A stretch of 64,000 bases of DNA from IMG/VR virus record IMGVR_UViG_3300025128_000026, positions 1 through 64,000 of that record; one strand, given 5' to 3'. This DNA comes from a virus. A program made the translations under genes and the position numbers. The notes beneath the pieces are model-generated. The model was not told the origin of the DNA. It saw only the letters and a program-made list of their open reading frames with translations, and ran no database searches. Of this stretch, positions 51,190 through 59,096 are shown one piece after another. Position 1 is the first letter of the stretch. Each line of letters begins with the position of its first letter.

Positions 51190-54038
51190 TACGGTACAAA
51201 CTTCTCTGTTTCATCTTTGACACCTTTGTTTTGTGCCATAATTTCTTTAAACCTCGTTGGAATATTTTCTAACATAGATTCAATTCCTTCTCTTCTTTCA
51301 GTTGCTTTTTGCAACATTTCTTTTTCATCTCCATAACTTGTCATTTCTCTTAAAGCTAAAGGTATATTAACTGCTCTACCAAAATATGGATCTTTAGCTA
51401 AATAAGAAGCACCACTAGCTAACGCATCTGCTACTGGAGCTCCAGCAGAAAGCATCATAGCTACATCATATGGTGCTAATACTGCAGCTGATCCTGGAAT
51501 ATTAGAAGAAAATTTTTGTATTATAGGTTTAGAAGATCTATACTTTTCATTAAATCTACTAAACATATTTCTCTCTGTAGTTTTTTTTGGTTCAGGTAGA
51601 TCAGCAGCTACATCAACACCTGGAATATTTGGTTTTGGATTTATTTTAAGTAATAACGTATCTGGTATGTCCATGTTTTTTAAAGTTCTATAAATGTGAG
51701 GAAACTTACCTGTCTTAGAATCATAAGCTACACCCATGTCAGCTCCTATTCTTCCAACATTTTCAATGTCTACACGAACACCTATGTCTTTTAAATAACT
51801 ACTTATCTTATTTAATTTTTCAGTGTCTCCATGAAACTTCCCACCTTTTTTAAAAAGTTTATTTACCTGTCCTTCTATAAAAGCACTATTAAACTGACCA
51901 GGAGTAATATTTAAATTAGTTGCAAACTTAGTGCTACGCTGTCCTTTTGATATTTTATTGATATCAAAGATATCAAATATTGATCCTTTTTCTGCTAAAT
52001 TTCTATAATACTCATCGTTTAAAGGATTTCCTTTTGAATCTGTTTTTCTTCGTATTATATTTCCATCTTTATCAAGTCTAGTTTCCATTAATGCTTTTAT
52101 TTTTTCACCAAACTTTGTATTATTAATTGCATCTGGATTGTTTTTAAAAAATTTGTTTAAAGTTTTTTTCTGATCATTAACTGTATTAAATCTTAACATA
52201 TCTTCTGAGCTAGCATATTTTTTTCCAACTGCTTCTTTCTCAGCTCTTTTTCTTGCATACAACCTACCTCGTTCTACTAACTCTTCGTCAGTAAGTCTTC
52301 TTTCATTGCCTCCAAACTCTAATGCTCTTTCAGATCTTATTTTTGGATCTACTTTACCTCCAGGTCTTTTGGAATCTAATTCTAACAATTCTTGTTCGGT
52401 TCTACCTGTTACTTTTATCAACTCTTTAAACAAATCAGAACCTGGTCCTGCTTCCATAGCCTTATTAAATTTACCTAAATATTGTTGAGGGACTTTTCCA
52501 CCAAGATCAATTCTTGTTTTACCTTTTCTTTCTGCTGCTGCAACAGTGCTAGGTTGTAATTTTATTTTAAAATTTTCAAAATCTCCTTTTGCAAACGTAT
52601 CATCAATCAAAGCTTTTAGGGTTTCTTCACCTTGTTGTTTTGCAGGGTTTACTTTTGTTTTTACACTCTCTGCTGTAAATTCTTTTCTATCTGAAATTAA
52701 TTTATCTATTTCATCTTCAGTTCCAAACTGTGTCCCAACAAAATTATCTGGATAACCTGGGGCATTACTTTTACCAGGGAACTTAACTTTATACATACCT
52801 TTTTGAGGACCGTCAGTGACTAACTCTCCTTTATAAAAACCAACCCTGCCGCCTGCTGCGTTAGGCTTTCTAAACATAACATCGAAATCTTCTAAAGTTT
52901 CTGCAGGTAGTTCTTTACCTTCTATAATATCATAACGTCTTGGTCTTAAAAAACTATCCGGTGCTTGATCTAATTCTGTTGTTGCATCAGCCATCAAAGT
53001 TTCTTGTCGCCTGTCGCTTGGATCAAGGTTCTGGGGACTGGGATCACCTGCAATTGTTTCACCTGTGTATTGTTCTTCAATATCTTTTAGTGCTTGATAT
53101 AAATCAAATGCTATTCTTTTTTCTTCGTTGCTAACATTTAAAGGTTCTGGTGAACCTAATGCATAATTAACACGGCCACCTTCTTTTAAACCATACGCTC
53201 TTACTCTTCCGCCAGGTCCAACTCTGCTTGCAGTCCTTGCAACATTTTGAGATCTTGTTGGCGCAGGATCATCTCTACCTATCGGGCCTCTCATTTGTTG
53301 TAAATCTTTTCGTCTAGTTTCAGCAGCTTTTTTTCTATCATCGGTCGTCGCAGTAGGAGTGTCGACAGGAATTTCTATTCTAATATCTTTACCCTCTCCT
53401 TCAGATTCTCTTGGTCCTAAATAATTTCCTATTAATTCTAAAGCCGAAGCTGTATCTAATTCTTTATTTTTAATTTGATTTTTTACAAATTCAAATAACA
53501 TTTTTGCATCAACATCTGACCCTTCAACATCACCAAAACCTTCACCTATATATCCTGTAAAGTTTTGTTTTGGAACTGTCCCATACATAGGATTCCAATC
53601 GTATTTATCAGTAACCACAATTGCTGCATTATCAAAAGCAGGAGCTGTTGGCATTTTATACTCATATTGATATGTTCCTAATGTATTAAAAGGTGAGCTA
53701 TATCCAGTAGGTGAAGATCCTCTTTCACCTTCATAATATTTAGGATCTGTAGTTCCTGCTGGGTTTGCAGCTGTTCTATAATCTCCTGGAAGTATATTCC
53801 CTTTTCTAACAGTTCCACTAGGAAACATAAAACGCATCGACTCATCATAAACAGGAGGGCTATCAAAACTCATACCCATCTCCATTTTACTTAAAACTTG
53901 ATCTTTAAGTTGGTCTTTAAAATCTTGAGAAAAATAACCTTCATCAATAGTTCCAGTTTTTTGTCCTGGAAACATTGTTTGTAGATAGAGTCTGTACTCT
54001 GGTGGAATTTGTGTAATTAAATCTTTTATGCCTGCCAT
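51189..54038 (-). CDS. Large structural protein with GGR(V)G motifs (949 aa)
   Basis: N-terminus MAGIKDLITQIPPEYRLYLQ then MFPGQKTG. Motifs KEGGRVNYALG and AAGGRVGFYKG sit near 280 and 380. A long helical, charged region (about 450-830) and an Ala-rich end (PYDVAMMLSAGAPVADALAS) follow. It lies between the terminase and the portal, so an internal virion or ejection protein is likely. No catalytic motif found. Confidence 0.65.
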   Translation of the reverse strand: MAGIKDLITQIPPEYRLYLQTMFPGQKTGTIDEGYFSQDFKDQLKDQVLSKMEMGMSFDSPPVYDESMRFMFPSGTVRKGNILPGDYRTAANPAGTTDPKYYEGERGSSPTGYSSPFNTLGTYQYEYKMPTAPAFDNAAIVVTDKYDWNPMYGTVPKQNFTGYIGEGFGDVEGSDVDAKMLFEFVKNQIKNKELDTASALELIGNYLGPRESEGEGKDIRIEIPVDTPTATTDDRKKAAETRRKDLQQMRGPIGRDDPAPTRSQNVARTASRVGPGGRVRAYGLKEGGRVNYALGSPEPLNVSNEEKRIAFDLYQALKDIEEQYTGETIAGDPSPQNLDPSDRRQETLMADATTELDQAPDSFLRPRRYDIIEGKELPAETLEDFDVMFRKPNAAGGRVGFYKGELVTDGPQKGMYKVKFPGKSNAPGYPDNFVGTQFGTEDEIDKLISDRKEFTAESVKTKVNPAKQQGEETLKALIDDTFAKGDFENFKIKLQPSTVAAAERKGKTRIDLGGKVPQQYLGKFNKAMEAGPGSDLFKELIKVTGRTEQELLELDSKRPGGKVDPKIRSERALEFGGNERRLTDEELVERGRLYARKRAEKEAVGKKYASSEDMLRFNTVNDQKKTLNKFFKNNPDAINNTKFGEKIKALMETRLDKDGNIIRRKTDSKGNPLNDEYYRNLAEKGSIFDIFDINKISKGQRSTKFATNLNITPGQFNSAFIEGQVNKLFKKGGKFHGDTEKLNKISSYLKDIGVRVDIENVGRIGADMGVAYDSKTGKFPHIYRTLKNMDIPDTLLLKINPKPNIPGVDVAADLPEPKKTTERNMFSRFNEKYRSSKPIIQKFSSNIPGSAAVLAPYDVAMMLSAGAPVADALASGASYLAKDPYFGRAVNIPLALREMTSYGDEKEMLQKATERREGIESMLENIPTRFKEIMAQNKGVKDETEKFVP

Positions 54039-54044
54039 AAATTG

Positions 54045-55526
54045 TTACCAATAATATTTATATTTTCTTGGAGGACTAACTTCATCCTCGTAGTCTTCAG
54101 GGTGCATTAATAAACCACCCTGTCTAAAACGCATTACGGCCTGGGTGGTGCTATCCACCAAGTCATCATGATCTCCATAAGGAAACGCTGCACATTCTTC
54201 TATAACTTCCTGTGCAAACTGTTTACTCAAAGGAGCCCATATATTACCAGATTCAAAGAGAGGTGCAACAGAATTAACTCTAGTATGTTTATCGTTTCCA
54301 CGAGAGGGAGTATAGTTAATTACAGGGATACCCATATTTCTTAACTCGTATGTTAATGGTAGTCCAGATGCTTTTGCTTCAACGAGTACAGTCTCAGGCT
54401 GCCAGTAATCATATTGCTCTTTTGCAACACGACGAAGTTCAGGAAACTCAAATCTATCTTTAACAGCATCTAATAATAAAAGTTGTGCAGGGCTATCTTC
54501 ATTCTCACGAAAGATACCCCAAGTAGTAATCGCACTGTAGTCTGCAGTTTCTTTTTTCATGAATGCAGTATCATAACTTTGAATGACATGTTCTAATCTT
54601 GGAATATAATCTTTATCCCAGTCCTTCCACCATTCACGTTTTAATATTGCACCTTCTTCTGAAGTTGGATTTTGCATCCATTGTGCGTTCCACTTGCCGA
54701 GTGATAAGGATGCTTTAACTGATTCCAGTTCATCTAGCTTCCAGTATTCCGGCCATACAGGTTTACCACTCGGCATAATTGCCGGAAACTCTACTATGTC
54801 CCATTGATCTGATTTAGGTTCAGATTGATTCTTTAATAAAATTCCAGTCAGATCTTTTGTGTTCCATCTTGTCATAACACAAACAATCTTTCCTCCTGGT
54901 TGTAAACGTTGTCGTGGTCCAGATGTGTACCATTCATAAGCTCTCTCTAAAGCTGTCATGTTCATCGCGTCTTGTTCAGAATGCGGATCGTCAATGATTA
55001 ACAAATCTGCACCCCGTCCTGTGATAGCTCCTCCTACACCCGCTGCAAAATACTCTCCTCCCTGTGCTGTTTCCCAGCGACCAGCGGCTTGGCTATCTTC
55101 TCTTAGTCTTGTTTGAAAAATTTCTTGATACTCAGGTGAATCAATTAGTGTCTTAGCCTTACGACCAAAACGTACTGCAAGTTCTCCTGTGTGAGTTGTT
55201 TGAATGATTTTTAATTTAGGTTCCCTGCCAATCATCCAAGCAGGTAATAATGTAGATGCAAACTCAGACTTCGTATGTCTTGGTGGCATATTCACTATCA
55301 ATCTTTTTATTTCTCCTGTTGCTAGTTTATTAAATTTATCTGCAATAATTTTATGATGCTCACCTTCAATAAAGTCAGGCCATATGTGTTTGGTAAAATC
55401 TAAAAAATTATTTTTTGCTTTTTCTTTTTTCTCTTCTTCAGATATTCCACTTAGTAGTTGTTTGGCTCTATCCCTAATCTTAGGAGGCAGCTGATCTAGG
55501 TCTTCTAGTTTAAATTGTTTTTGCAT
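54045..55526 (-). CDS. terL: Terminase large subunit
   Basis: 493 aa. ATPase: PPRHTKSEFA (Walker A, 82-91), LLIIDDPHSE (Walker B, 175-184), ITGRGADL and VMTRWNTKDL. Nuclease: VIQSYDTAFMKK, VLVEAKASGLPLTYEL and FPYGDHDDLVDSTTQAVMRF with the metal-binding acids. It powers DNA packaging and cuts the concatemer. The small subunit is on the other strand about 4 kb away, which is unusual. Confidence 0.96.
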   Translation of the reverse strand: MQKQFKLEDLDQLPPKIRDRAKQLLSGISEEEKKEKAKNNFLDFTKHIWPDFIEGEHHKIIADKFNKLATGEIKRLIVNMPPRHTKSEFASTLLPAWMIGREPKLKIIQTTHTGELAVRFGRKAKTLIDSPEYQEIFQTRLREDSQAAGRWETAQGGEYFAAGVGGAITGRGADLLIIDDPHSEQDAMNMTALERAYEWYTSGPRQRLQPGGKIVCVMTRWNTKDLTGILLKNQSEPKSDQWDIVEFPAIMPSGKPVWPEYWKLDELESVKASLSLGKWNAQWMQNPTSEEGAILKREWWKDWDKDYIPRLEHVIQSYDTAFMKKETADYSAITTWGIFRENEDSPAQLLLLDAVKDRFEFPELRRVAKEQYDYWQPETVLVEAKASGLPLTYELRNMGIPVINYTPSRGNDKHTRVNSVAPLFESGNIWAPLSKQFAQEVIEECAAFPYGDHDDLVDSTTQAVMRFRQGGLLMHPEDYEDEVSPPRKYKYYW

Positions 55527-55703
55527 TTGAAAAAATTTTTGTAAAATTTTTTTATATGTTTAATTTGCCTTTATAATGATTTTGAGGGATTTGACTATAC
55601 AAAACTGACTATATAGGGTAGCCATATAGGATCCCTATCGTTTACCGGGGATCGCTTATAAATAAACTTCCAAATTTGCAAATCGTTGTGGTACCTCTAT
55701 CTG

Positions 55704-55721
55704 GGGAGGGTGGGCCCGCGA
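55704..55721. repeat. 18-bp GC-rich repeat, copy 1
   Basis: GGGAGGGTGGGCCCGCGA occurs here and exactly again at 57985-58002, both in gene-free segments of an otherwise AT-rich genome. The spacing flanks the small-gene and structured-RNA region. Confidence 0.75.
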
Positions 55722-55785
55722 GCCGCCAAGCAGACGCGCACAACCTGTGGTGGTATGCAGTTATTGCATAGGATAATGCTGGATA

Positions 55786-55808
55786 GGGTATGCACGAAGT
55801 GCATACCC
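55786..55808. terminator. Perfect hairpin near the end of the 100-aa gene
   Basis: GGGTATGCAC (55786-55795) pairs with GTGCATACCC (55799-55808) around GAA. On the plus strand it is followed by GTGTTTTATTATT, on the minus strand it lies just downstream of the gene ending at 55820. It may end transcription of the small-gene operon. Confidence 0.6.
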
Positions 55809-55819
55809 GTGTTTTATTA

Positions 55820-56122
55820 TTAATCTAACAATGTATAATATTCATCAGTAAAATTCTTTTGAAACCAAGTTAATCCTTTCTGCATAGTTGTATAATCTTC
55901 AGTCTGCTCTGCGCCTATGATTGTGTCATAGATAGCAACCGCAAACGCTGGTAGCTTTGCAGATTGTGTATAGTTCTCATCACTAAATCGATTATGAATA
56001 GTCATCTCTTTAGTTGGTTCACTACCAAAGAAACATTGATCGAATGGCGCTGGTATTCGATATACTTTATTTTTATATTCAATAAACTTTCTGTTTTTAT
56101 TGTCTGTATATACTTCGTTCAT
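55820..56122 (-). CDS. Hypothetical small protein (100 aa)
   Basis: MNEVYTDNKNRKFIEYKNKV, CFFGSEPTKEMTIHNRFS and GLTWFQKNFTDEYYTLLD. A soluble mixed alpha/beta sequence with no recognised domain. It has its own promoter with a palindromic operator at 56144-56177 and a purine-rich ribosome site AGAAAGAGG. Early, operator-controlled expression is likely. Confidence 0.68.
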   Translation of the reverse strand: MNEVYTDNKNRKFIEYKNKVYRIPAPFDQCFFGSEPTKEMTIHNRFSDENYTQSAKLPAFAVAIYDTIIGAEQTEDYTTMQKGLTWFQKNFTDEYYTLLD

Positions 56123-56143
56123 ATTATCCTCTTTCTGTTGATA

Positions 56144-56177
56144 GGACTATCCTATATTATAGGATAATCCTTGTCAA
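56144..56177 (-). promoter_or_regulatory. Promoter with palindromic operator
   Basis: Minus strand: TTGACA (56172-56177), 17 nt, TAGGAT (56149-56154). Between and over the -10 lies a near-perfect palindrome (56144-56170) centred on base 56157, with half-sites TATAGGATA. A dimeric repressor binding there would block the polymerase. Confidence 0.68.
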
Positions 56178-56185
56178 GTGTTATT

Positions 56186-56272
56186 TTACAAATCTTCCAT
56201 AATGTGCCAGATTATTATTCCTAACAATCCAACAAAACCAAAGGTTGCAATTGCTACTGGTATCCAGATCAT
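56186..56272 (-). CDS. Single-TM micropeptide (28 aa)
   Basis: MIWIPVAIATFGFVGLLGII then IWHIMEDL: one membrane helix. I chose the ATG at 56272, which overlaps the upstream stop (ATGA) and has GGAAGG before it, rather than the ATG 15 bases upstream. Small phage membrane peptides of this type often have envelope roles; function unknown. Confidence 0.5.
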   Translation of the reverse strand: MIWIPVAIATFGFVGLLGIIIWHIMEDL

Positions 56273-56451
56273 TGATACACCTTCCATGTTGTAGTTGCCG
56301 TTCTATATCCTAACTGATCCAAGTCATAATATACATAGTAAGGAACGCCTTTTTTGGAAGTACCAAATCTTGACTTCTCATCATGTGTACCTTTTCTTAT
56401 AATATGTTTTTTATCCTTGTTAGAATAATATATTATTTTAAATGTTTTCAT
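56269..56451 (-). CDS. Hypothetical small basic protein (60 aa)
   Basis: MKTFKIIYYSNKDKKHIIRK, FGTSKKGVPYYVYYDLDQLG and RTATTTWKVYQ. Beta-rich with a compact domain. Its start has GCGAGGAAAGA, the same ribosome-site style as the GP88 gene. A promoter with a perfect palindrome (56470-56503) lies upstream. Confidence 0.65.
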   Translation of the reverse strand: MKTFKIIYYSNKDKKHIIRKGTHDEKSRFGTSKKGVPYYVYYDLDQLGYRTATTTWKVYQ

Positions 56452-56469
56452 TCTTTCCTCGCTTTCTAT

Positions 56470-56503
56470 AGGGTATCCTATATCAAATAGGATACCCTGT
56501 CAA
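56470..56503 (-). promoter_or_regulatory. Promoter with perfect palindromic operator
   Basis: Minus strand: TTGACA (56498-56503), 17 nt, TAGGAT (56475-56480). AGGGTATCCTAT (56470-56481) is repeated inverted at 56487-56498 with a 5-nt spacer. The same design as at 56144-56177, with half-site TAGGATAC. Confidence 0.7.
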
Positions 56504-56506
56504 GTG

Positions 56507-57061
56507 TTATTGTTTAAAGTTTGGAAGTGCTTGGAGGTCTTGGTTCCAACGTAATCCAATCTTTTTAGATACATTGTCGAGAGCAATTGCCAATGTATCA
56601 GGCGTTCCACTTTCCATAACAACGTCAAGTGCTTTTGTTTTAAGGTCTTTAAGTTGTTTTAGTTTTTGCCCTTCAGGTCGTCTTTCAATCTCTCTTTCTG
56701 CAAGTGTAGACGCCCACTCTCTCAATTGATCTTCACAATCTGCAAGGGACAATTTATCATCATTATATCTATAACTATCTCTCTTAAAGTTATAGTTTAA
56801 CTCTTGGTCTTTTGGTTTTTTCTTCTCAAAAAATGTCAGCGCTGTTGCTCTCGCGTCTTCTAACATTTTTTCTGCTTGTCTAAATTTATTGATAATCTTA
56901 TCTGCACCAATTTTTTTAGATAGCTTATCAACCGCTTTGTCTGTCGCTTCTGTTTTAAATTGTTTAACCAATAACTCTTGCTCTTCAATCATTGGGTTAA
57001 ACTGTCTTTTCACTTTATCTCTAAAGTGATCTAACTGATACTTGGTCATTGTCTTACTCAT
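56507..57061 (-). CDS. Hypothetical helical protein (184 aa)
   Basis: Long charged helices (TKYQLDHFRDKVKRQFNPMI, EEQELLVKQFKTEATDKAVD, GQKLKQLKDLKTKALDVVME) indicate a coiled-coil or four-helix protein. It ends next to the palindromic promoter. Overlaps the upstream 80-aa gene by 4 bp. Function unknown. Confidence 0.68.
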   Translation of the reverse strand: MSKTMTKYQLDHFRDKVKRQFNPMIEEQELLVKQFKTEATDKAVDKLSKKIGADKIINKFRQAEKMLEDARATALTFFEKKKPKDQELNYNFKRDSYRYNDDKLSLADCEDQLREWASTLAEREIERRPEGQKLKQLKDLKTKALDVVMESGTPDTLAIALDNVSKKIGLRWNQDLQALPNFKQ

Positions 57062-57300
57062 TGTTGCACCTCATCAGTTAATACTAAAGGTTCGTGAGTA
57101 TTATCACTCATTAACAAATCAACTAATTGTAAATGATACTTTGTCGTATCGCTGTCATTTAGTTGCTCGTAAGCAATCAACATTTTAGTTGCCTCCGATA
57201 ATGAGTACGCTTTGTCTTTCATTATGTAATACTTTGAATGTTGATTAGGGTATGAATAAACCCTCTCTTCAATTACAAAGTATTTTTTGTCATTTGTCAT
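57058..57300 (-). CDS. Hypothetical small protein (80 aa)
   Basis: I chose the start MTNDKKYFVIEERVYSYPNQ at 57300 because the promoter at 57329-57356 and the AGAAAGAGGATAAT ribosome site lie immediately upstream; an in-frame start further upstream would pass through the promoter. SLSEATKMLIAYEQLND forms a helix. Function unknown. Confidence 0.66.
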   Translation of the reverse strand: MTNDKKYFVIEERVYSYPNQHSKYYIMKDKAYSLSEATKMLIAYEQLNDSDTTKYHLQLVDLLMSDNTHEPLVLTDEVQQ

Positions 57301-57328
57301 ATTATCCTCTTTCTGTTGTTTATACCCT

Positions 57329-57356
57329 CTTATAACATACTGAAATATGGTGTCAA
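57329..57356 (-). promoter_or_regulatory. Sigma-70-like promoter
   Basis: Minus strand: TTGACA (57351-57356), 16 nt, TATAAG (57329-57334), followed 28 bases later by the ATG at 57300. It has no palindrome like its neighbours, so it may be constitutive. Confidence 0.6.
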
Positions 57357-57558
57357 GTATAATAATGGATAATAATTTATTTATTTTAGGTGCGACACTT
57401 TTGACCATTTACTATTATAGGATAATCCATTATGTTGGATTTAAGATTGAATTAAATCTTACCTACGCCCTTTTACTAGCTTACGGCGTTATAAACTCAA
57501 ACTAGTAGTGCTCGATTGTGGGTTGTACTGCACTTAAAATTGGGAAACCCTCAGGACA

Positions 57559-57614
57559 GACCCAGGATCACACCGCAACTTGTTGCCGTCTTTCCTGGGT
57601 GCTGATCCCTGGTC
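57559..57614 (+). repeat. Chain unit 0 (57559-57570 with 57603-57614)
   Basis: GACCCAGGATCA pairs imperfectly with TGATCCCTGGTC, extended by CACC (57571-57574) with GGTG (57598-57601). Alternatively ACCCAGGA (57560-57567) pairs perfectly with TCCTGGGT (57593-57600). Confidence 0.55.
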
Positions 57615-57689
57615 TATTGTACGTTTTGCAAAGCGTTTGCGCTGGACGGTGCTAGCTGAGTTCAGACATTAAACGATAGACCTGGGATC
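57604..57689 (+). repeat. Chain unit a (14-bp inverted repeat)
   Basis: GATCCCTGGTCTAT (57604-57617) and ATAGACCTGGGATC (57676-57689) pair at 13 of 14 positions. Inside lies GCAAA-GCG-TTTGC, a small hairpin. Confidence 0.7.
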
Positions 57690-57776
57690 AGTTGTGTTGG
57701 AAATGGCGTTGGCTGAGCCAGCCATCGTTTGAGCTGTAAAGCGAGATGCTTGCCATAAGACAACTGATCCCTGGTC
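57679..57776 (+). repeat. Chain unit b (inverted repeat)
   Basis: GGGATCAGTTGT (57684-57695) pairs perfectly with ACAACTGATCCC (57760-57771); after one T-T mismatch GACC and GGTC add four more pairs. Inside, TGGCTG-AGC-CAGCCA is a perfect hairpin. Confidence 0.7.
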
Positions 57777-57879
57777 ACATTAGAGATTTGACTAATCTTA
57801 AATGATGTCCAAAACGGAGAAGAGACTGGGTTGTTTGCCTCTCGTAACTTTTTTGGTTTTAGTGTGACCTGGGATCAGT
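57763..57879 (+). repeat. Chain unit c (19-bp inverted repeat)
   Basis: The stretch 57763-57781 pairs with 57861-57879 over 19 positions, with one G-U pair (valid only for plus-strand RNA) and one T-T mismatch. Inside, ATTAG and CTAAT make a small hairpin. Confidence 0.7.
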
Positions 57880-57984
57880 CAACGCGCCGCCGCTAGAACA
57901 CAGAGACTCTGGCGTTGGCTGGTCGTAGTCCCGTCATTTTTCTTAAAAAAAAATAATCAACAAGCAACAAGCAACAAGCGGCCC

Positions 57985-58002
57985 GGGAGGGTGGGCCCGC
58001 GA
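57985..58002. repeat. 18-bp GC-rich repeat, copy 2
   Basis: Identical to 55704-55721. Just before it lies CAACAAGCAACAAGCAACAAGC, a polar repeat related to the array at 58984-59121; GGCCC and GGGCC arms allow a small hairpin. Confidence 0.75.
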
Positions 58003-58099
58003 ATCTTCAAGCATATGACCCCGGCCGCCCGCCCCTAGTATATCCTATAAAATCCCTTAAGTCAAATGACAATATTGTCGCAGCTTGTAAATAAATATA

Positions 58100-58127
58100 T
58101 TGACTTTTAATTATCCATCATTATATT
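58100..58127 (+). promoter_or_regulatory. Promoter of GP88 operon
   Basis: TTGACT (58100-58105), 16 nt, TATATT (58122-58127), 21 bases before the ATG at 58149, with a GAAAGCGAGGA ribosome-binding site. Confidence 0.65.
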
Positions 58128-58148
58128 GGATGAAGAAAGCGAGGAATC

Positions 58149-58754
58149 ATGAAAGTAAAAGAAGCAAAACAAATTACCGGGTCACTGACTCGAACGTCTA
58201 AGATGCCGGGCCTGAGTTACAGCTTGCCAGCCTGGGAATGCAAAACCGGGAGCAAGTTAAGAAAAATTAAAGGCAGCGTCTGCGCCAGCTGTTACGCTCT
58301 GAAGGGTAACTATACAAGATACAAAGCAATTAAGGCTGCACAGTACCAGCGACTAGAAGCACTGAAGCGTCCGGGCTGGGTTGCTGCAATGGTTACACAA
58401 ATTAAAAGACAGAAATTTTTTAGATGGCACGATGCCGGAGATATTCAAGATCTTGATCATTTAAATAAAATTTTTGAAGTATGCAGGTTGACACCTGGCA
58501 CGCGTCACTGGATGCCAACACGAGAAGCAAAAATTCTCAACCAAATTCAACCTGAGGTTGTACCAAAAAATTTAATCATTCGTATGTCCTCGCATATGAT
58601 AGACCAGGGCCCAGTTAAATTTTGGCCTTGGACTTCGACGGTGACTAGTAAGGGCGGCGCGAGCTGCCCAGCACCGAAGCAGGGCAACAGCTGCCAAGAT
58701 TGCCGGGCTTGCTGGAATAGAGAGGTAGGAAATATAAGTTATGGAAAACACTAA
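58149..58754 (+). CDS. GP88-family protein (201 aa)
   Basis: MPGLSYSLPAWECKTGSKLR, GSVCASCYALKGNYTRY, FRWHDAGDIQDLDHLNKIFE, LTPGTRHWMPTRE and four C-terminal cysteines (CPAPKQGNSCQDCRACWNRE) match the GP88 phage family. The cysteine layout suggests metal or Fe-S binding. It is expressed from its own plus-strand promoter with two small downstream genes. Biochemical function is not known to me. Confidence 0.87.
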   Translation: MKVKEAKQITGSLTRTSKMPGLSYSLPAWECKTGSKLRKIKGSVCASCYALKGNYTRYKAIKAAQYQRLEALKRPGWVAAMVTQIKRQKFFRWHDAGDIQDLDHLNKIFEVCRLTPGTRHWMPTREAKILNQIQPEVVPKNLIIRMSSHMIDQGPVKFWPWTSTVTSKGGASCPAPKQGNSCQDCRACWNREVGNISYGKH

Positions 58755-58920
58755 AAAGAAAAAATACACAATTGAACAAACGTATGTTAAAACAGATGTT
58801 TGGTTTGGTGTTGAGGCTTCAAGCGAAGAAGAAGCTTATAAAAAAATTATGGGCAAGACCCCGGATGATGAGCGCTATGGCATTGACACTGAGACTGAAT
58901 ATACTGAAGAACAAGATTAA
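58741..58920 (+). CDS. Small protein following GP88 (59 aa)
   Basis: The frame starts MENTKKKKYTIEQTYVKTDV and includes FGVEASSEEEAYKKIMGKTP, ending in an acidic tail. The ATG lies 14 bp before the GP88 stop. Tight coupling and coding-like composition support it. It has a beta-then-helix look; function unknown. Confidence 0.65.
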   Translation: MENTKKKKYTIEQTYVKTDVWFGVEASSEEEAYKKIMGKTPDDERYGIDTETEYTEEQD

Positions 58921-58922
58921 AA

Positions 58923-59096
58923 ATGATCTGGAAACATCCGAAATATTACAAGGAGCTTGAGAAAAAAAGAAAAGAATGGGAGAAGCAACAAGCTTCAAGC
59001 GCGAACCATCAAGCTAAATCTTCAAGCAACAAGCGACAAGCATCAAGCCCTGTCGCAGAGGCATCAAGCAACAAGCCTGAAACAACAAGCTCCTGA
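58923..59096 (+). CDS. Small protein with repeat-encoded tail (57 aa)
   Basis: MIWKHPKYYKELEKKRKEWE starts 2 bp after the previous stop. The second half is encoded by the CAAGC array and is a Gln/Ala/Ser/Lys low-complexity tail (KQQASSANHQAKSSSNKRQ). The gene ends inside the convergent nuclease gene. The N-terminal 20 residues are the part under likely selection. Confidence 0.6.
   Translation: MIWKHPKYYKELEKKRKEWEKQQASSANHQAKSSSNKRQASSPVAEASSNKPETTSS

Larger units (their letters stand above)
55527..55819. other. Gene-free gap upstream of the terminase
   Basis: About 290 bp without a coding frame. It holds TATATAGGGTAGCC and ATAGGATCC AT-rich boxes, the GC-rich repeat at 55704-55721 and a GGATAATG box. 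It may contain the promoter for terL and perhaps a packaging signal, but neither is demonstrable by eye. Confidence 0.45.
57430..57950 (+). ncRNA. Candidate structured RNA made of chained hairpins
   Basis: About 740 bp (57357-58100) carry no gene, and this part is clearly richer in G and C than its surroundings. A GATCCCTGG/CCTGGGATC element occurs five times in alternating orientation (57559, 57603, 57679, 57765, 57866), and each neighbouring pair encloses a unit of 56, 88, 99 and 113 bp whose ends pair through private extensions of 4-7 bp. A fifth helix (57873-57885 with 57912-57924) uses two G-U pairs. Extra small hairpins sit upstream (57443-57460, 57475-57506, 57507-57534). Wobble pairs are consistent with a plus-strand transcript. 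Confidence 0.6.
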
